Positions 27,620-36,825 of a DNA stretch of 64,000 nucleotides are shown piece by piece. Below the pieces are notes generated by a model that saw nothing but the letters and a program-made list of their open reading frames with translations, did no database searches and was not told the DNA's origin. This DNA comes from JBMYYR01 sp965243605 (GTDB taxonomy: Bacteria; Bacteroidota; Bacteroidia; Flavobacteriales; CAJXXR01). Where the stretch lies: the NCBI GenBank assembly GCA_965243605.1, contig CBDEVQ010000117.1, positions 1 to 64,000 on the forward strand, given 5' to 3'. How positions within the stretch are numbered: the stretch's first letter is position 1; the number at the start of each line of letters is the position of its first letter. Both the position numbers and the translations under genes were made by a program.

Positions 27620-27958
27620 ATGGAATCCATCAGACAAAAGAAAATAAACAATTTGATAAAAGAAGATTTAGCTAGCATTTTTAGAGATAAGGATGCCGTA
27701 TGTTTTCCTGGACAAATGGTTACAGTTACCGATGTAAAGATAACACCAGATTTAGGTATTGCGAAAGTGGCATTAAGTCTCTTTCCAGAAAAGCAAGACA
27801 TAAAATTTAAAAAATTAGCTCAAGAATATACAAAAGAAATCCGTTATGAATTAGGTAAACGCGCTGGGAAACAACTTAGAGTTGTTCCTGAATTAATCTT
27901 TTTCTTAGATGAATCTTTAGGTTTAATGGCTGAAATAGATAAAGCTTTAAAAAGCTAA
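27620..27958 (+). CDS. rbfA: 30S ribosome-binding factor A
   Basis: 112 residues starting MESIRQKKINNLIKEDLASI. A longer frame reaches 27590 but would begin inside the promoter, so the ATG at 27620 is preferred. The single KH-like domain shows the RbfA pattern: CFPGQMVTVTDVKITPDLGIAKVALSLF, then KEIRYELGKRAGKQLRVVPEL and a C-terminal FFLDESLGLMAEIDKAL. It assists late maturation of the 30S subunit around the 5' end of 16S rRNA and is needed in the cold. It is the first gene of a cluster with the LolC/E-like permease (1 bp gap) and prfB. Confidence 0.95.
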   Translation: MESIRQKKINNLIKEDLASIFRDKDAVCFPGQMVTVTDVKITPDLGIAKVALSLFPEKQDIKFKKLAQEYTKEIRYELGKRAGKQLRVVPELIFFLDESLGLMAEIDKALKS

Positions 27959-27959
27959 A

Positions 27960-29168
27960 TTGAAGCTACCTCTTTTTATTGCAAAACGCTACCTCTTTTC
28001 GAAATCCAATCGCAATGCAGTAAATATCATATCATGGATTTCGGTAATAGCCATTACTATAGTAAGTGCGGCTATGTTTATTATATTGTCTGGGTTTAAT
28101 GGTATAGAACAATTTGTTAAACAGATGTATAATGAATTTGATGCACAACTAAAAGTAGTACATCAAGACAAAGATCTCTTTAAGACTTCTGAAGATTTAT
28201 TTGATAAGCTTAAAGACGAAAACATCGCCGATTTTTCTAAGATATTAGAAACAAAATGTCTTTTTATTTCTGGAAATAAACAGGAATTTGGGATTTTAAA
28301 AGGTGTAGACAAACACTTTCCTAAAGTCAGTTTAATACCGACTAAAATAGATGAAGGGGAATTTATAGATTTTGAGCATCAATTCTCAAATATTGTTTTA
28401 GGAAAGTCTTTATGTATTAAGCTTGGAATTGGTGTTGGTAATACTTATTCTCATGTCGAAGTTTGGGTTCCTAAACCTAACAAAAAAACATCTTTAGATA
28501 TTTCTAATGATTTCCGATCTCAAAAATATTTTACAATTGGAACATTTTCGATTAGCCCAGAGTATGATCCTATTTATGGTATCTCTAATATTCAATACGT
28601 TAGAAAGCTCGTTAATAGACCTGAAAGCATATCTTCTATAGAGATTCGATTAAAAGATATAAACCGAATTGATGAAACTCAAATTAAATTAAAAAAACTC
28701 CTAAAGCCTTATCATTTAGAGGTTCTGACAATGGAAGAGCAACATGCTGATTTTTTAAAGTTTGTAGATCTTGAAAAATGGTTTGTAATTTTTATCTTTA
28801 TGCTTATTATACTATTGGCAGCATTTAACCTAATAGGCTCTTTAAGTATATTAATTATTGAAAAAGAAGATAATCTTAAAACACTTACACATATAGGTGC
28901 TACACCTATATTTTTAAGAAATATATTCTGGAATTTAAATTATTTAATGAATGGGATTGGATTAGTATGTGGTTTAATAATTGGGTTTATTGTATGTTAT
29001 ATACAAGATACTTATAACCTATTACTAATGGGATCCGGAAATACAGGAATTCCATATCCTATAGATATGCAATTTTTGGACGTACTTATATTAAGTATCT
29101 TAGTATTTATAATAAGTACGATTTGTTCATTTTTTAGCATTCGTAAAATTAAAGTAAAACGTATATGA
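27960..29168 (+). CDS. LolC/LolE-family lipoprotein-releasing permease
   Basis: 402 residues starting from a TTG codon one base after the rbfA stop. No ATG lies nearby, and the N-terminus (KLPLFIAKRYLFSKSNRNAV) aligns with the conserved LolE start, so TTG is well supported. One N-terminal helix (~22-45), a large periplasmic domain, and three C-terminal helices (~275-300, 320-345, 370-395) give the FtsX-fold layout. The family extracts lipoproteins from the inner membrane together with a LolD ATPase and carrier, neither of which is adjacent. The gene overlaps prfB by four bases (ATGA). Confidence 0.85.
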   Translation: MKLPLFIAKRYLFSKSNRNAVNIISWISVIAITIVSAAMFIILSGFNGIEQFVKQMYNEFDAQLKVVHQDKDLFKTSEDLFDKLKDENIADFSKILETKCLFISGNKQEFGILKGVDKHFPKVSLIPTKIDEGEFIDFEHQFSNIVLGKSLCIKLGIGVGNTYSHVEVWVPKPNKKTSLDISNDFRSQKYFTIGTFSISPEYDPIYGISNIQYVRKLVNRPESISSIEIRLKDINRIDETQIKLKKLLKPYHLEVLTMEEQHADFLKFVDLEKWFVIFIFMLIILLAAFNLIGSLSILIIEKEDNLKTLTHIGATPIFLRNIFWNLNYLMNGIGLVCGLIIGFIVCYIQDTYNLLLMGSGNTGIPYPIDMQFLDVLILSILVFIISTICSFFSIRKIKVKRI

Positions 29169-30280
29169 TTACTTTAGATCAAATAAAAAAACTAACCGAA
29201 AGAATCTCTTTATTAAAAGAGTACTTACGTATAGATAAAAAAATAAAAGAAATTGGAGATGAAGAGGAGAAAACTCAAAATCCTGATTTCTGGAACGATA
29301 ATAAAAAAGCCGAAATTGTATTAAAACGCATAAAGAGCTTAAAAAATTGGGTGAATGCCAGCAATGAACTAGAAACAGGTATAGAAGATATTATCGTTTT
29401 ATATGATTTTTACAAAGAAGGTGAAGTTGAACCTGAAGAAGTTGAATCGCTCTATAACACTATTTATCAAAAGACCGAAGACCTTGAGTTTAAAAACATG
29501 CTATCGAATGAAGAAGATAGTTTAAGTGCGGTGTTACAAATAACAGCAGGAGCTGGTGGTACTGAGTCTTGTGATTGGGCAGAAATGCTAATGAGAATGT
29601 ACTTAATGTGGGGTGAGAAAAACGGAATGAAAATTCGTGAACTTAACCTACAGTACGGAGATGTTGCAGGAATTAAAACCGTTACTCTAGAATTTGATGG
29701 AGAATATGGTTTTGGATTCTTAAAAGGAGAAAATGGAGTTCATAGACTTGTTAGAATATCTCCTTTTGATTCTAATGCTAAACGTCATACTTCTTTTGCA
29801 TCTGTATATGTTTATCCTTTAGTTGATGATTCTATTGAAATAAACATTAACCAATCTGAAATTGAATGGGATACGTTTAGATCTGGAGGTGCTGGAGGAC
29901 AAAACGTAAATAAAGTTGAAACGGGTGTTAGGTTAAGACATAAACCATCGGGCATAATCATTGAAAATACAGAAACACGTTCCCAATTAGGAAATAAAGA
30001 AAAAGCACTTCAGTTACTTAAATCTCAATTATATGAACTTGAGATGGAAGCCAAATTAGAAAAGCGTTCTGAAATTGAAGCTGGTAAGAAAAAAATTGAA
30101 TGGGGATCTCAAATAAGAAATTACGTGATGCATCCTTATAAATTAGTTAAGGATGTGAGATCAGGACACGAATCTACAAATGTAGAAAATGTTATGAACG
30201 GTGAAATTGATGAATTTATTAAGGCATATTTAATGAAAGAATCTCAAAATAACCTCCATCTAGAAAATAATGAGCTCTAA
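29165..30280 (+). CDS. prfB: Peptide chain release factor 2
   Basis: 371 residues. It contains the peptidyl-tRNA hydrolysis motif GGQ (SGGAGGQNVNK near 242) and the UGA/UAA-specific tripeptide SPF (RISPFDSNAKRHTSF), which separates RF2 from RF1 (PxT). The usual programmed +1 frameshift after ~25 codons is absent: at the matching point (LLKEYL) the codons read TAC TTA CGT ATA GAT, with no in-frame TGA, and the gene is one uninterrupted frame. Autoregulation by UGA read-through is therefore not expected. Start overlaps the upstream permease gene by four bases. Confidence 0.97.
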   Translation: MITLDQIKKLTERISLLKEYLRIDKKIKEIGDEEEKTQNPDFWNDNKKAEIVLKRIKSLKNWVNASNELETGIEDIIVLYDFYKEGEVEPEEVESLYNTIYQKTEDLEFKNMLSNEEDSLSAVLQITAGAGGTESCDWAEMLMRMYLMWGEKNGMKIRELNLQYGDVAGIKTVTLEFDGEYGFGFLKGENGVHRLVRISPFDSNAKRHTSFASVYVYPLVDDSIEININQSEIEWDTFRSGGAGGQNVNKVETGVRLRHKPSGIIIENTETRSQLGNKEKALQLLKSQLYELEMEAKLEKRSEIEAGKKKIEWGSQIRNYVMHPYKLVKDVRSGHESTNVENVMNGEIDEFIKAYLMKESQNNLHLENNEL

Positions 30281-30294
30281 AAGACGATAAAGAC

Positions 30295-30636
30295 ATGAAA
30301 ATATATCATAATAACCGTTGTTCTAAAAGTCGTAATACACTTAAAATAATAGAAGAATCTGGAGTAGATATTGAAATTGTAAACTACTTAATATCACCAC
30401 CTTCTAAAGAGGAATTAAAACACATATTAGACCTTTTAAATTTACCTGCTGATCAGTTAATTAGAAAAGGGGAAGCTATTTTTAAAGAAAATTTTAAAGG
30501 AAAGCAATTTTCAAACGACGAATGGATTGATATTATGATCGAAAATCCTAAATTAATTGAAAGACCTATAGTTGTCCATAATGGGAAAGCCGTTATTGGA
30601 AGACCACCAGAAAATGTCAATTTACTTTTAAATTAG
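30295..30636 (+). CDS. arsC: ArsC/Spx-family thioredoxin-fold reductase
   Basis: 113 residues with the ArsC-type N-terminus MKIYHNNRCSKSRNTL, where C9 is the catalytic cysteine, and a ERPIVV segment containing the substrate-binding Arg of the glutaredoxin-linked arsenate reductase family. No arsenite pump or ArsR regulator is adjacent. It sits 14 bp after prfB, so it is probably part of a housekeeping transcript, and a role as a general glutaredoxin-like reductase is also possible. Family assignment is firm; the arsenate substrate is inferred. Confidence 0.85.
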   Translation: MKIYHNNRCSKSRNTLKIIEESGVDIEIVNYLISPPSKEELKHILDLLNLPADQLIRKGEAIFKENFKGKQFSNDEWIDIMIENPKLIERPIVVHNGKAVIGRPPENVNLLLN

Positions 30637-30711
30637 TTATTTTTAAGAGAATTTTTTGCAGTTATCTACGTAAAATTGATTTATCTCATAAAATAAAACG
30701 TTTTCGCGTCA

Positions 30712-30719
30712 TACTTTTG
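30712..30719 (+). promoter_or_regulatory. -7 promoter element (TACTTTTG) before hemA
   Basis: TACTTTTG matches TAnnTTTG and lies 19 bp before the hemA ATG, giving a leader of roughly 13 bases. No TTG is found at the ideal -33 distance. Confidence 0.5.
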
Positions 30720-30738
30720 TAAGACAAGCAACCAGAAC

Positions 30739-31995
30739 ATGAAATCGAATTCAAACAACCAGTTTATATCAATAGGAATTAGTCATTGGAATTCACCAAT
30801 CGGAATTCGTGAACAATTCACTATCACTGATGATCGTTTAGAAAAGCTTCATATCCAAGCACAATCTGAAGGGATTCTTAGTCTATTTGTTGTATCTACA
30901 TGTAATAGAACTCAAATTTTTGCTTTTGCTGACATTGCTAAAGAGGCACTATTAATTCAATTATTTATTGAGGCTACAGATACTAATCTTGATCTTTTTA
31001 ATAAGTATGCCTTTTTAAAAAGAGAACAAGAAGCTACAGATTTGTTGTTTGAGCTTTGTATGGGATTAGATTCTATGATTCTAGGAGATCTTCAAATTAT
31101 TAGTCAAGTTAAAAATGCAGTATCATACGCTTCTAAATTTGACCTCATCGATTCTGAAACTCATCGATTAATGCAATTTGTTTTACAATGTTATAAAGCC
31201 GTTAGTACAGATACTGATATTAACAGTGGTCCTGCATCTATTGCTCATGCAGCTATCTTATACATTAAAAATAGATTTAAAGATCTTTCTAAAAAGAATA
31301 TTCTTCTCTATGGATTAGGAGAAATTGGAGAGACTACCGTTAAAAATTTGATTGAGAATCATAAAACAGGTTCTATTACTGTAATGAACCGTACCTATGC
31401 TAAAGCCGAAAAAATGGCTTCTGAACTCAATATTAATTGTTCTCCAACAGAAAATTTAAAATCTGTTATAGAAAAATCTGATATTGTTATTGTGTCTACA
31501 GGTTCATTAAGCTATACAGTTACCGAGCATGAATATAGTAATCCCCTTTTAAGTCCAAAAGTATTTATTGACTTAGCCGTTCCTAGAAATATAGACCCTG
31601 TTTTTGATACCATAGCAGAGGTTGATTTAATAGAAATGGATGAGTTGAACAAAATTCAAGATGAAACTTTAACCTTAAGGCGAAAAAATATCCCAAAAGT
31701 AAGAACCATCATTAATCTTCATAAATTGGAGTTTTACGATTGGATTAAAATGAGACAAATTTCTCCTCTGATAAATGCATATAGAAAAAAAATGCATGAT
31801 CAAAGATTAGAAGAGCTCGAAAAACAAAAATTTAGATTTACAGAATCTGAATTCGATAAAGCTAATATTTTCTCGAAATCATTAGTTAATAAAATGGTTA
31901 ATCAAAACATTGAGTTCATAAAGAGTAGATATAGAAACTCTGATGAAATTGCAGATATTTTTGCAGATATGTACCAACTTAATATAAAGAAATAA
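30739..31995 (+). CDS. hemA: Glutamyl-tRNA reductase
   Basis: 418 residues. The catalytic cysteine lies in STCNRTQIF (near residue 55), followed by the substrate site GLDSMILGDLQIISQVK, a NADPH-binding Rossmann domain with GLGEIGETTVKNL (near 195), and a C-terminal helical dimerisation domain. It converts glutamyl-tRNA to glutamate-1-semialdehyde, the first committed step of haem synthesis by the C5 route. It heads the operon hemA-hemC-hemD-hemE. The hemL and hemB genes needed for the intervening steps are not in the window. Confidence 0.97.
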   Translation: MKSNSNNQFISIGISHWNSPIGIREQFTITDDRLEKLHIQAQSEGILSLFVVSTCNRTQIFAFADIAKEALLIQLFIEATDTNLDLFNKYAFLKREQEATDLLFELCMGLDSMILGDLQIISQVKNAVSYASKFDLIDSETHRLMQFVLQCYKAVSTDTDINSGPASIAHAAILYIKNRFKDLSKKNILLYGLGEIGETTVKNLIENHKTGSITVMNRTYAKAEKMASELNINCSPTENLKSVIEKSDIVIVSTGSLSYTVTEHEYSNPLLSPKVFIDLAVPRNIDPVFDTIAEVDLIEMDELNKIQDETLTLRRKNIPKVRTIINLHKLEFYDWIKMRQISPLINAYRKKMHDQRLEELEKQKFRFTESEFDKANIFSKSLVNKMVNQNIEFIKSRYRNSDEIADIFADMYQLNIKK

Positions 31996-32004
31996 CATCT
32001 AAAA

Positions 32005-32913
32005 ATGCTAAACTTAGGAACTCGAAAAAGTAAATTGGCTTTATGGCAAAGTCATTTAGTACAAAAATTACTTAACGATATACAAGTAGATACAAACCTT
32101 ATTGAAATAGTTTCTGAAGGAGATAAAGTTTTAGATACCCCACTCCCATTAATGGGTGGAAAAGGTGTATTTACAAAAGCATTGGATGATGCATTGTTAA
32201 ACAATGATATAGATTTTGCTGTTCATTCACTAAAAGATGTGCCTACTGTATTACCAGAGGGTATTGTTATGGCTGCAATTCTTAAACGTGCTTCTTGGGA
32301 AGATGTATTAGTCGTTAGAACCAATCTAGATTTTCTTAATGAAGATAGGGAGATGATCATTGCCACAAGTTCCAATAGAAGGCAATCTCAATGGTTACGT
32401 AAGTATCCGAACACAAAAATGGTTGACATCCGTGGTAATGTTCAAACGAGAATCAAAAAATTAAGAGAAAGTAATTGGGATGCTGCTATTTTTGCCGCCG
32501 CAGGTTTAGAACGTATGGATTTACATCATGAAATTGCAATGCGATTAGATTGGATGTTACCAGCTCCAGGACAAGGTGCAATAGCAATAGTGTGTAGAGA
32601 AAATGACAAACATGTATTTGATATTCTTAATCAATTACATGACCAAGAAACAGCACTTTGTGTTAATACCGAAAGACAATACTTAAATGCTTTAAACGGT
32701 GGATGTACAGCTCCAATTGGAGCCCATGTAACGATAAAGGATGATCAAGTATTTTTTGACTCAGTTTTAATGGATCCAATGGCAAAAAGTGAAATAAGAA
32801 TACAACTTGAAAGCCAATTAACGGATACTCCAGTTTTAGGATTAGAAGCGAGTAAAATTGCCTTAGACAAAGGCGCGAAAGAAATACTAGATAAACTACC
32901 TAAAAACAAGTAG
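32005..32913 (+). CDS. hemC: Hydroxymethylbilane synthase (porphobilinogen deaminase)
   Basis: 302 residues. The N-terminus LGTRKSKLALWQS, the VHSLKDVPT loop, the SSNRRQSQW region and the dipyrromethane-cofactor cysteine in NGGCTAPIGAH are all present. It polymerises four porphobilinogens to hydroxymethylbilane in the cytoplasm. It starts 9 bp after hemA and is followed by hemD, its usual partner. Confidence 0.97.
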   Translation: MLNLGTRKSKLALWQSHLVQKLLNDIQVDTNLIEIVSEGDKVLDTPLPLMGGKGVFTKALDDALLNNDIDFAVHSLKDVPTVLPEGIVMAAILKRASWEDVLVVRTNLDFLNEDREMIIATSSNRRQSQWLRKYPNTKMVDIRGNVQTRIKKLRESNWDAAIFAAAGLERMDLHHEIAMRLDWMLPAPGQGAIAIVCRENDKHVFDILNQLHDQETALCVNTERQYLNALNGGCTAPIGAHVTIKDDQVFFDSVLMDPMAKSEIRIQLESQLTDTPVLGLEASKIALDKGAKEILDKLPKNK

Positions 32914-32955
32914 TTATATTCAATTTCAAAAAAGTTATCAACATAGTTATCAACA

Positions 32956-33672
32956 GTGTATATTTTATCTTTCCACATACGAAAAAACATTTTAAACCCT
33001 GATAATGAGAGTCTTATCAATAACCATATTGTTAAGTACATTTCATTAACACATATTGAACTTGCTAATTATCAACAGTTAAGCGAAATAGAAAAACGTA
33101 ACGTATTAGAAAGCAATACTATAGCGATAACAAGTCAAAATGCAGCCATTTGGCTAGTCAATAACTTAACCAGTTGGCACGGAGTAATTTATACAAATAG
33201 TGCTAAAACTGAATGTATATTACAGCAAATGCCTAATGTAAAAATCCATGTTTCCAATCATGGTTATGCGAAAGATTTAGGGTTGTTAATTCAACAGTCT
33301 AAGGTTAAATCTTTTATTCATTTAACAGGTAATCTTGGACTAAATGACTTATTTGAAATGGCATCAAATAATCGTATTAATTACCAACGTCTTGAAGTCT
33401 ATTCAACTCAACTTACACCTAAACCATGTGATTTAAGCTTAATAGATGTATGCGTTTTTACGAGTCCAAGTCAAGTCGTTAGTTTTTTTAAGGTCAATAC
33501 ATGGAAAAAGTCTATTTTTGCTCTTTGTATTGGCAAAACAACGGCAAAACAATTAGAAGAACATGGAGTTCCTACTCCAAACATATATTACCCTCAGAAA
33601 GCAAATTACTTAGCTATGCTAAAATTGTTGCCTGAAATTGAAAACAACATTGAACAACAAAAAACAAAATAG
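32956..33672 (+). CDS. hemD: Uroporphyrinogen-III synthase
   Basis: 238 residues from a GTG start at 32956 (the frame begins VYILSFHIRKN; no ATG fits better). The family is poorly conserved, but the fold markers are visible: ITSQNAAIWLVNNL, the two-domain hinge, ESYSTQ-like LEVYSTQLTPKP, and VFTSPSQVVSFFK near the C-terminus. Position between hemC and hemE, 42 bp and 1 bp apart respectively, confirms the role: it cyclises hydroxymethylbilane to uroporphyrinogen III. Confidence 0.88.
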   Translation: MYILSFHIRKNILNPDNESLINNHIVKYISLTHIELANYQQLSEIEKRNVLESNTIAITSQNAAIWLVNNLTSWHGVIYTNSAKTECILQQMPNVKIHVSNHGYAKDLGLLIQQSKVKSFIHLTGNLGLNDLFEMASNNRINYQRLEVYSTQLTPKPCDLSLIDVCVFTSPSQVVSFFKVNTWKKSIFALCIGKTTAKQLEEHGVPTPNIYYPQKANYLAMLKLLPEIENNIEQQKTK

Positions 33673-33673
33673 A

Positions 33674-34705
33674 ATGGAATTTCCAGCATTAAAAAACGAT
33701 TTATTTCTACGTGCCCTTAAAGGTGAAGAAGTAGAAAGAGCACCAGTATGGATGATGCGTCAAGCAGGGCGTTTTTTACCTGACTATAGAGCTTTAAGAG
33801 AGAAATATACATTTTTTGAACGTTGTCAAACTCCAGAACTTGTTTCTGAAATAACAACAATGCCAATTTGGCAAGTGGGTTCTGATGCCGCTATTTTATT
33901 CTCTGATATTTTGGTTGTTCCTGAAGCCTTAGGACTAGAAGTACAAATGATACCTGGTGTTGGACCACTATTACCAAACACCATTAATAGCTTAGAGCAA
34001 GCTGAAGCTTTACAAATCCCTGATGTTCATGAAGCTTTAGGATATGTAATGGAAGGTATTAAACAAACGAGAATGGATTTAAAAGGTGAAGTTCCATTAA
34101 TTGGTTTTGCTGGAGCTCCTTTTACTATTTTATGTTATATGGTTCAAGGAAAAGGCTCTAAAGATTTTTCACAAGCTAAATCGTTTTGTTTTTCTAATCC
34201 GAAAGCTGCTCATACGTTATTACAAAAAATAACAGATATTACTATCTTATATATGGAAGCTCAAATAGCTGCAGGTGCACAAGCATTTCAACTATTTGAT
34301 TCGTGGGCTGGATTATTAAAAAAATCTGATTTTATGGAATTTGCTTTTCCATACATTAAGCAAATCATGGAAAAGTGTACGGCTCCAAATATTGTTTTCG
34401 CTAAAGGTGCATGGTATGCCCTTGAGGAAATGGCAACCTTAAATGTGAATGGAGTTGGTATTGATTGGGCATGTTCTCCGGAATTCGCAAGAGAAAAGGT
34501 TGGTAAAAACATTACGCTTCAAGGTAATTTTGACCCAAGTATGCTTCATGCACCAATCCCTAAAATTATTGATGAAACAAAACGTATGTTAGATGCTTTT
34601 GGAAAAGAAAGGTACATTGTAAATTTAGGACATGGTATTTTACCAACTGTTCCTGTAGATCATGCAAAAGCATTTATTAAAACAATAAAAGAACACCAAT
34701 ACTAA
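33674..34705 (+). CDS. hemE: Uroporphyrinogen decarboxylase
   Basis: 343 residues starting MEFPALKNDLFLRAL one base after the hemD stop; a longer frame would overlap hemD and adds a non-conserved Lys/Asn-rich leader. Conserved blocks are PVWMMRQAGRFLPDYR, the catalytic Asp in ILFSDILVVPEALG, GFAGAPFTILCYMV and GNFDPSMLHAP. It converts uroporphyrinogen III to coproporphyrinogen III. It is the last gene of the hem operon, followed by a strong terminator at 34721-34757. Confidence 0.97.
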   Translation: MEFPALKNDLFLRALKGEEVERAPVWMMRQAGRFLPDYRALREKYTFFERCQTPELVSEITTMPIWQVGSDAAILFSDILVVPEALGLEVQMIPGVGPLLPNTINSLEQAEALQIPDVHEALGYVMEGIKQTRMDLKGEVPLIGFAGAPFTILCYMVQGKGSKDFSQAKSFCFSNPKAAHTLLQKITDITILYMEAQIAAGAQAFQLFDSWAGLLKKSDFMEFAFPYIKQIMEKCTAPNIVFAKGAWYALEEMATLNVNGVGIDWACSPEFAREKVGKNITLQGNFDPSMLHAPIPKIIDETKRMLDAFGKERYIVNLGHGILPTVPVDHAKAFIKTIKEHQY

Positions 34706-34720
34706 AAAATAGTATTTATA

Positions 34721-34757
34721 AAAAAAGGCTTACAATTAATATTGTAAGCCTTTTTTT
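34721..34757. terminator. Bidirectional intrinsic terminator between hemE and the O-antigen-polymerase-like gene
   Basis: A perfect stem AAAGGCTTACAAT / ATTGTAAGCCTTT with a 4-base loop is flanked by A and T runs on both sides, so it can end both convergent transcripts. Confidence 0.92.
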
Positions 34758-34772
34758 ATAGTCAGAAATCAC

Positions 34773-36083
34773 CTAATTATGTTCGGTTTTATTTAATAAA
34801 GCATCATTCCTACATTCGTCCTCTGCTTTCAACATGTAAATTATTAATCCTAAACCAACAATATAAAATGCCCTATTTAAAATTAAAGAATTTGTAAATA
34901 CATCTCCTTTATAATGGGCTACAAACATAAGTAATGTATAACTCGGAATAATATAATTATAATTAACAGATAACCTGGTGAAGTTAATAATAGCGATTCT
35001 AATATATAATATAGCGAAAATTAGAATTCCTATCACACCAAAATACAACGTTTGCCTCATATATCCAGCATCAGTTAATCCATAATAAAACCCATCTTCC
35101 CTTACGTATTTACCATCTCCAAAAACAATAGTTTCATCTGATAGTTCATAATAATGTGATTCACTTAATTGATCTGAAGAACTCGTTGAGAACTCACCTG
35201 TTTCAATAAAATTATAATAAAACTCGAAAGCCCAGGGAAGTAAATTATTGTTTATTGAATTATGAATATTGGGTACAACATAAGCACTTACTGTATATAA
35301 GGAATATATTACAATTAATGCAAAACCTGCCTTTTTCATAAAGTTAACAAAGATCTTATATCTTAATGTTTTAAATAGAAAAATTGCAGCGGCTAAACCT
35401 AATCCAATAAATCCAGTTCTCCCCGAAATAATAATTGAAAATACGATTAAGAATATTTTAAAATAATCGGCAATAACAATTTTATTTCTTAAGAATTTTG
35501 ACATGATTAAAAACATTCCAAAACTTTGAAGTAACGAAAAATCATAATTCTTACTTAATGCTACACCTAACCCTCTAAACCATTGAAATGTTCCTACACT
35601 CTTAATTTTAGCACTTCCTAATAACCCTTGTATTAATGCTCTAAAATCTGCAGATATAAACTGTAATAGCATCAATAACCCTTGAATGGCCATAATATTA
35701 ATAACTATATCAATAAAGTCGTTAATGGTATAACCACGCTTAATTAATATATTAATATATAGTATAGAGAATGGTAGTATTTCTAAGACATGGGTTAGAA
35801 TCTGATTAACAGGACCTACGTGAGATGCATTACCAAATGTTTCATGATAAATCAAAATACCATAGGTAAATAATAAGAGTACAATGTATATTACAAATTG
35901 GGGTATAAAGATCTTTTTTATATTAAAGACATTTATATACAAAGACTCAGCAACAATTATTAATAGCATAAACTTTGCAGGATTATAAGGCAATCCTGCA
36001 ATTGTTGGTGCAAACATGTACAAGAATAATATTGTTGCGTAATATATTTTCTCTAATAATGATCGATTAGATGTAAAATCCAT
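34773..36083 (-). CDS. O-antigen ligase/polymerase-like membrane protein
   Basis: 436 residues, with about ten to twelve membrane helices spread along the length and a larger external loop near residues 270-330 (hydrophilic, with SSSDQLSESHYYEL). This topology matches the Wzy/WaaL superfamily that polymerises or ligates surface polysaccharide. The RTGFIGLGLAAAIFLF segment resembles the conserved (S/R)RxG region of WaaL-type proteins. It is an orphan: no glycosyltransferase or flippase gene is nearby, and it has its own convergent terminator. The assignment rests on topology and one motif, so function is moderately certain at best. Confidence 0.6.
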   Translation of the reverse strand: MDFTSNRSLLEKIYYATILFLYMFAPTIAGLPYNPAKFMLLIIVAESLYINVFNIKKIFIPQFVIYIVLLLFTYGILIYHETFGNASHVGPVNQILTHVLEILPFSILYINILIKRGYTINDFIDIVINIMAIQGLLMLLQFISADFRALIQGLLGSAKIKSVGTFQWFRGLGVALSKNYDFSLLQSFGMFLIMSKFLRNKIVIADYFKIFLIVFSIIISGRTGFIGLGLAAAIFLFKTLRYKIFVNFMKKAGFALIVIYSLYTVSAYVVPNIHNSINNNLLPWAFEFYYNFIETGEFSTSSSDQLSESHYYELSDETIVFGDGKYVREDGFYYGLTDAGYMRQTLYFGVIGILIFAILYIRIAIINFTRLSVNYNYIIPSYTLLMFVAHYKGDVFTNSLILNRAFYIVGLGLIIYMLKAEDECRNDALLNKTEHN

Positions 36084-36198
36084 TTTTTGAGATATAATTT
36101 GTACAAATAAACAAATTTTGAATAAATCTATCCTAGTTTAAGACAACTAGATAACATGAATACGAATATTATTTACGACTAATGGGCTAATTTAAATC

Positions 36199-36231
36199 AA
36201 AAAAAGGCCAGAATTAATATTCTGACCTTTT
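36199..36231 (-). terminator. Intrinsic terminator after aroQ
   Basis: On the minus strand AAAGG.CAGAAT-ATTA-ATTCTG.CCTTTTTTT forms a hairpin with one internal mismatch and a seven-T tail. It lies 7 bp past the aroQ stop codon. Confidence 0.85.
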
Positions 36232-36237
36232 AAATAA

Positions 36238-36660
36238 TTATATAAAGTATTGTAAAGCGAGCTCATAGCTTTTTAAGCCTAAACCACTAACCTGACCTAT
36301 ACACACCGCACTAATTAAAGATTTATGCCTAAATTCTTCACGAGCATAAATATTGGATATATGAACCTCAATAACACTTGTGTTTACAGCTTCAATAGCA
36401 TCTCTAATGGCTACAGAAGTATGCGTATATCCGCCTGCATTTAAGATTATACCATCCAATTCAAATCCATATTTATGGATATAATCAATTAATTGTCCTT
36501 CACTATTAGACTGCAAATAACTTAATGATAAGCTACCTTCATACTTTTCCTTTATAGTTTCCAAATAAGATTCAAAAGAAGTATGTCCATATACACTTGT
36601 ATTTCTAACTCCTAATAAATTTAAATTTGGTCCATTAAGAATTAATATTTTCTTTTTCAT
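36238..36660 (-). CDS. aroQ: 3-dehydroquinate dehydratase, type II
   Basis: 140 residues, the normal size for the dodecameric type II enzyme. The active-site features are NGPNLNLLGVRNTSVYG (Tyr base), the AGGYTHTSVAIRDAI loop and EVHISNIYAREEFRHKS with the catalytic His. It dehydrates 3-dehydroquinate in the shikimate pathway. It overlaps the 55-residue membrane protein upstream (ATGA) and is the last gene of a small minus-strand unit with YceI. Confidence 0.96.
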   Translation of the reverse strand: MKKKILILNGPNLNLLGVRNTSVYGHTSFESYLETIKEKYEGSLSLSYLQSNSEGQLIDYIHKYGFELDGIILNAGGYTHTSVAIRDAIEAVNTSVIEVHISNIYAREEFRHKSLISAVCIGQVSGLGLKSYELALQYFI

Positions 36661-36824
36661 GAATAAAACATTTTAAATGCCATGGCTGTTAGTGCAAAAT
36701 ATGCAAAAAAGCTTTTTAAAAATGTCTTCCAAAAGGTAAGACCATATCGTATTTTTTGTAATAATCCAGTTAAAATAGATAATACTAAGGCTATTAATAC
36801 GATATAAAACATTGTACTTCCCAT
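36657..36824 (-). CDS. Small membrane protein of 55 residues
   Basis: An intact short frame begins MGSTMFYIVLIALVLSILTG and ends in FKMFYS. Its stop overlaps the aroQ start (ATGA), and its ATG lies one base after the preceding gene's stop, so it is tightly packed between coupled genes on the same strand, which is good evidence that it is real. It has one strong helix (~5-23) and a second weaker one (~36-50) separated by a basic QKIRYG segment. No family is recognised. Confidence 0.65.
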   Translation of the reverse strand: MGSTMFYIVLIALVLSILTGLLQKIRYGLTFWKTFLKSFFAYFALTAMAFKMFYS

Positions 36825-36825
36825 A

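Noticed and set aside
29165..29245. Possible programmed frameshift at the start of prfB.
   Set aside because: The expected CTT TGA is absent and the frame is continuous from the ATG.
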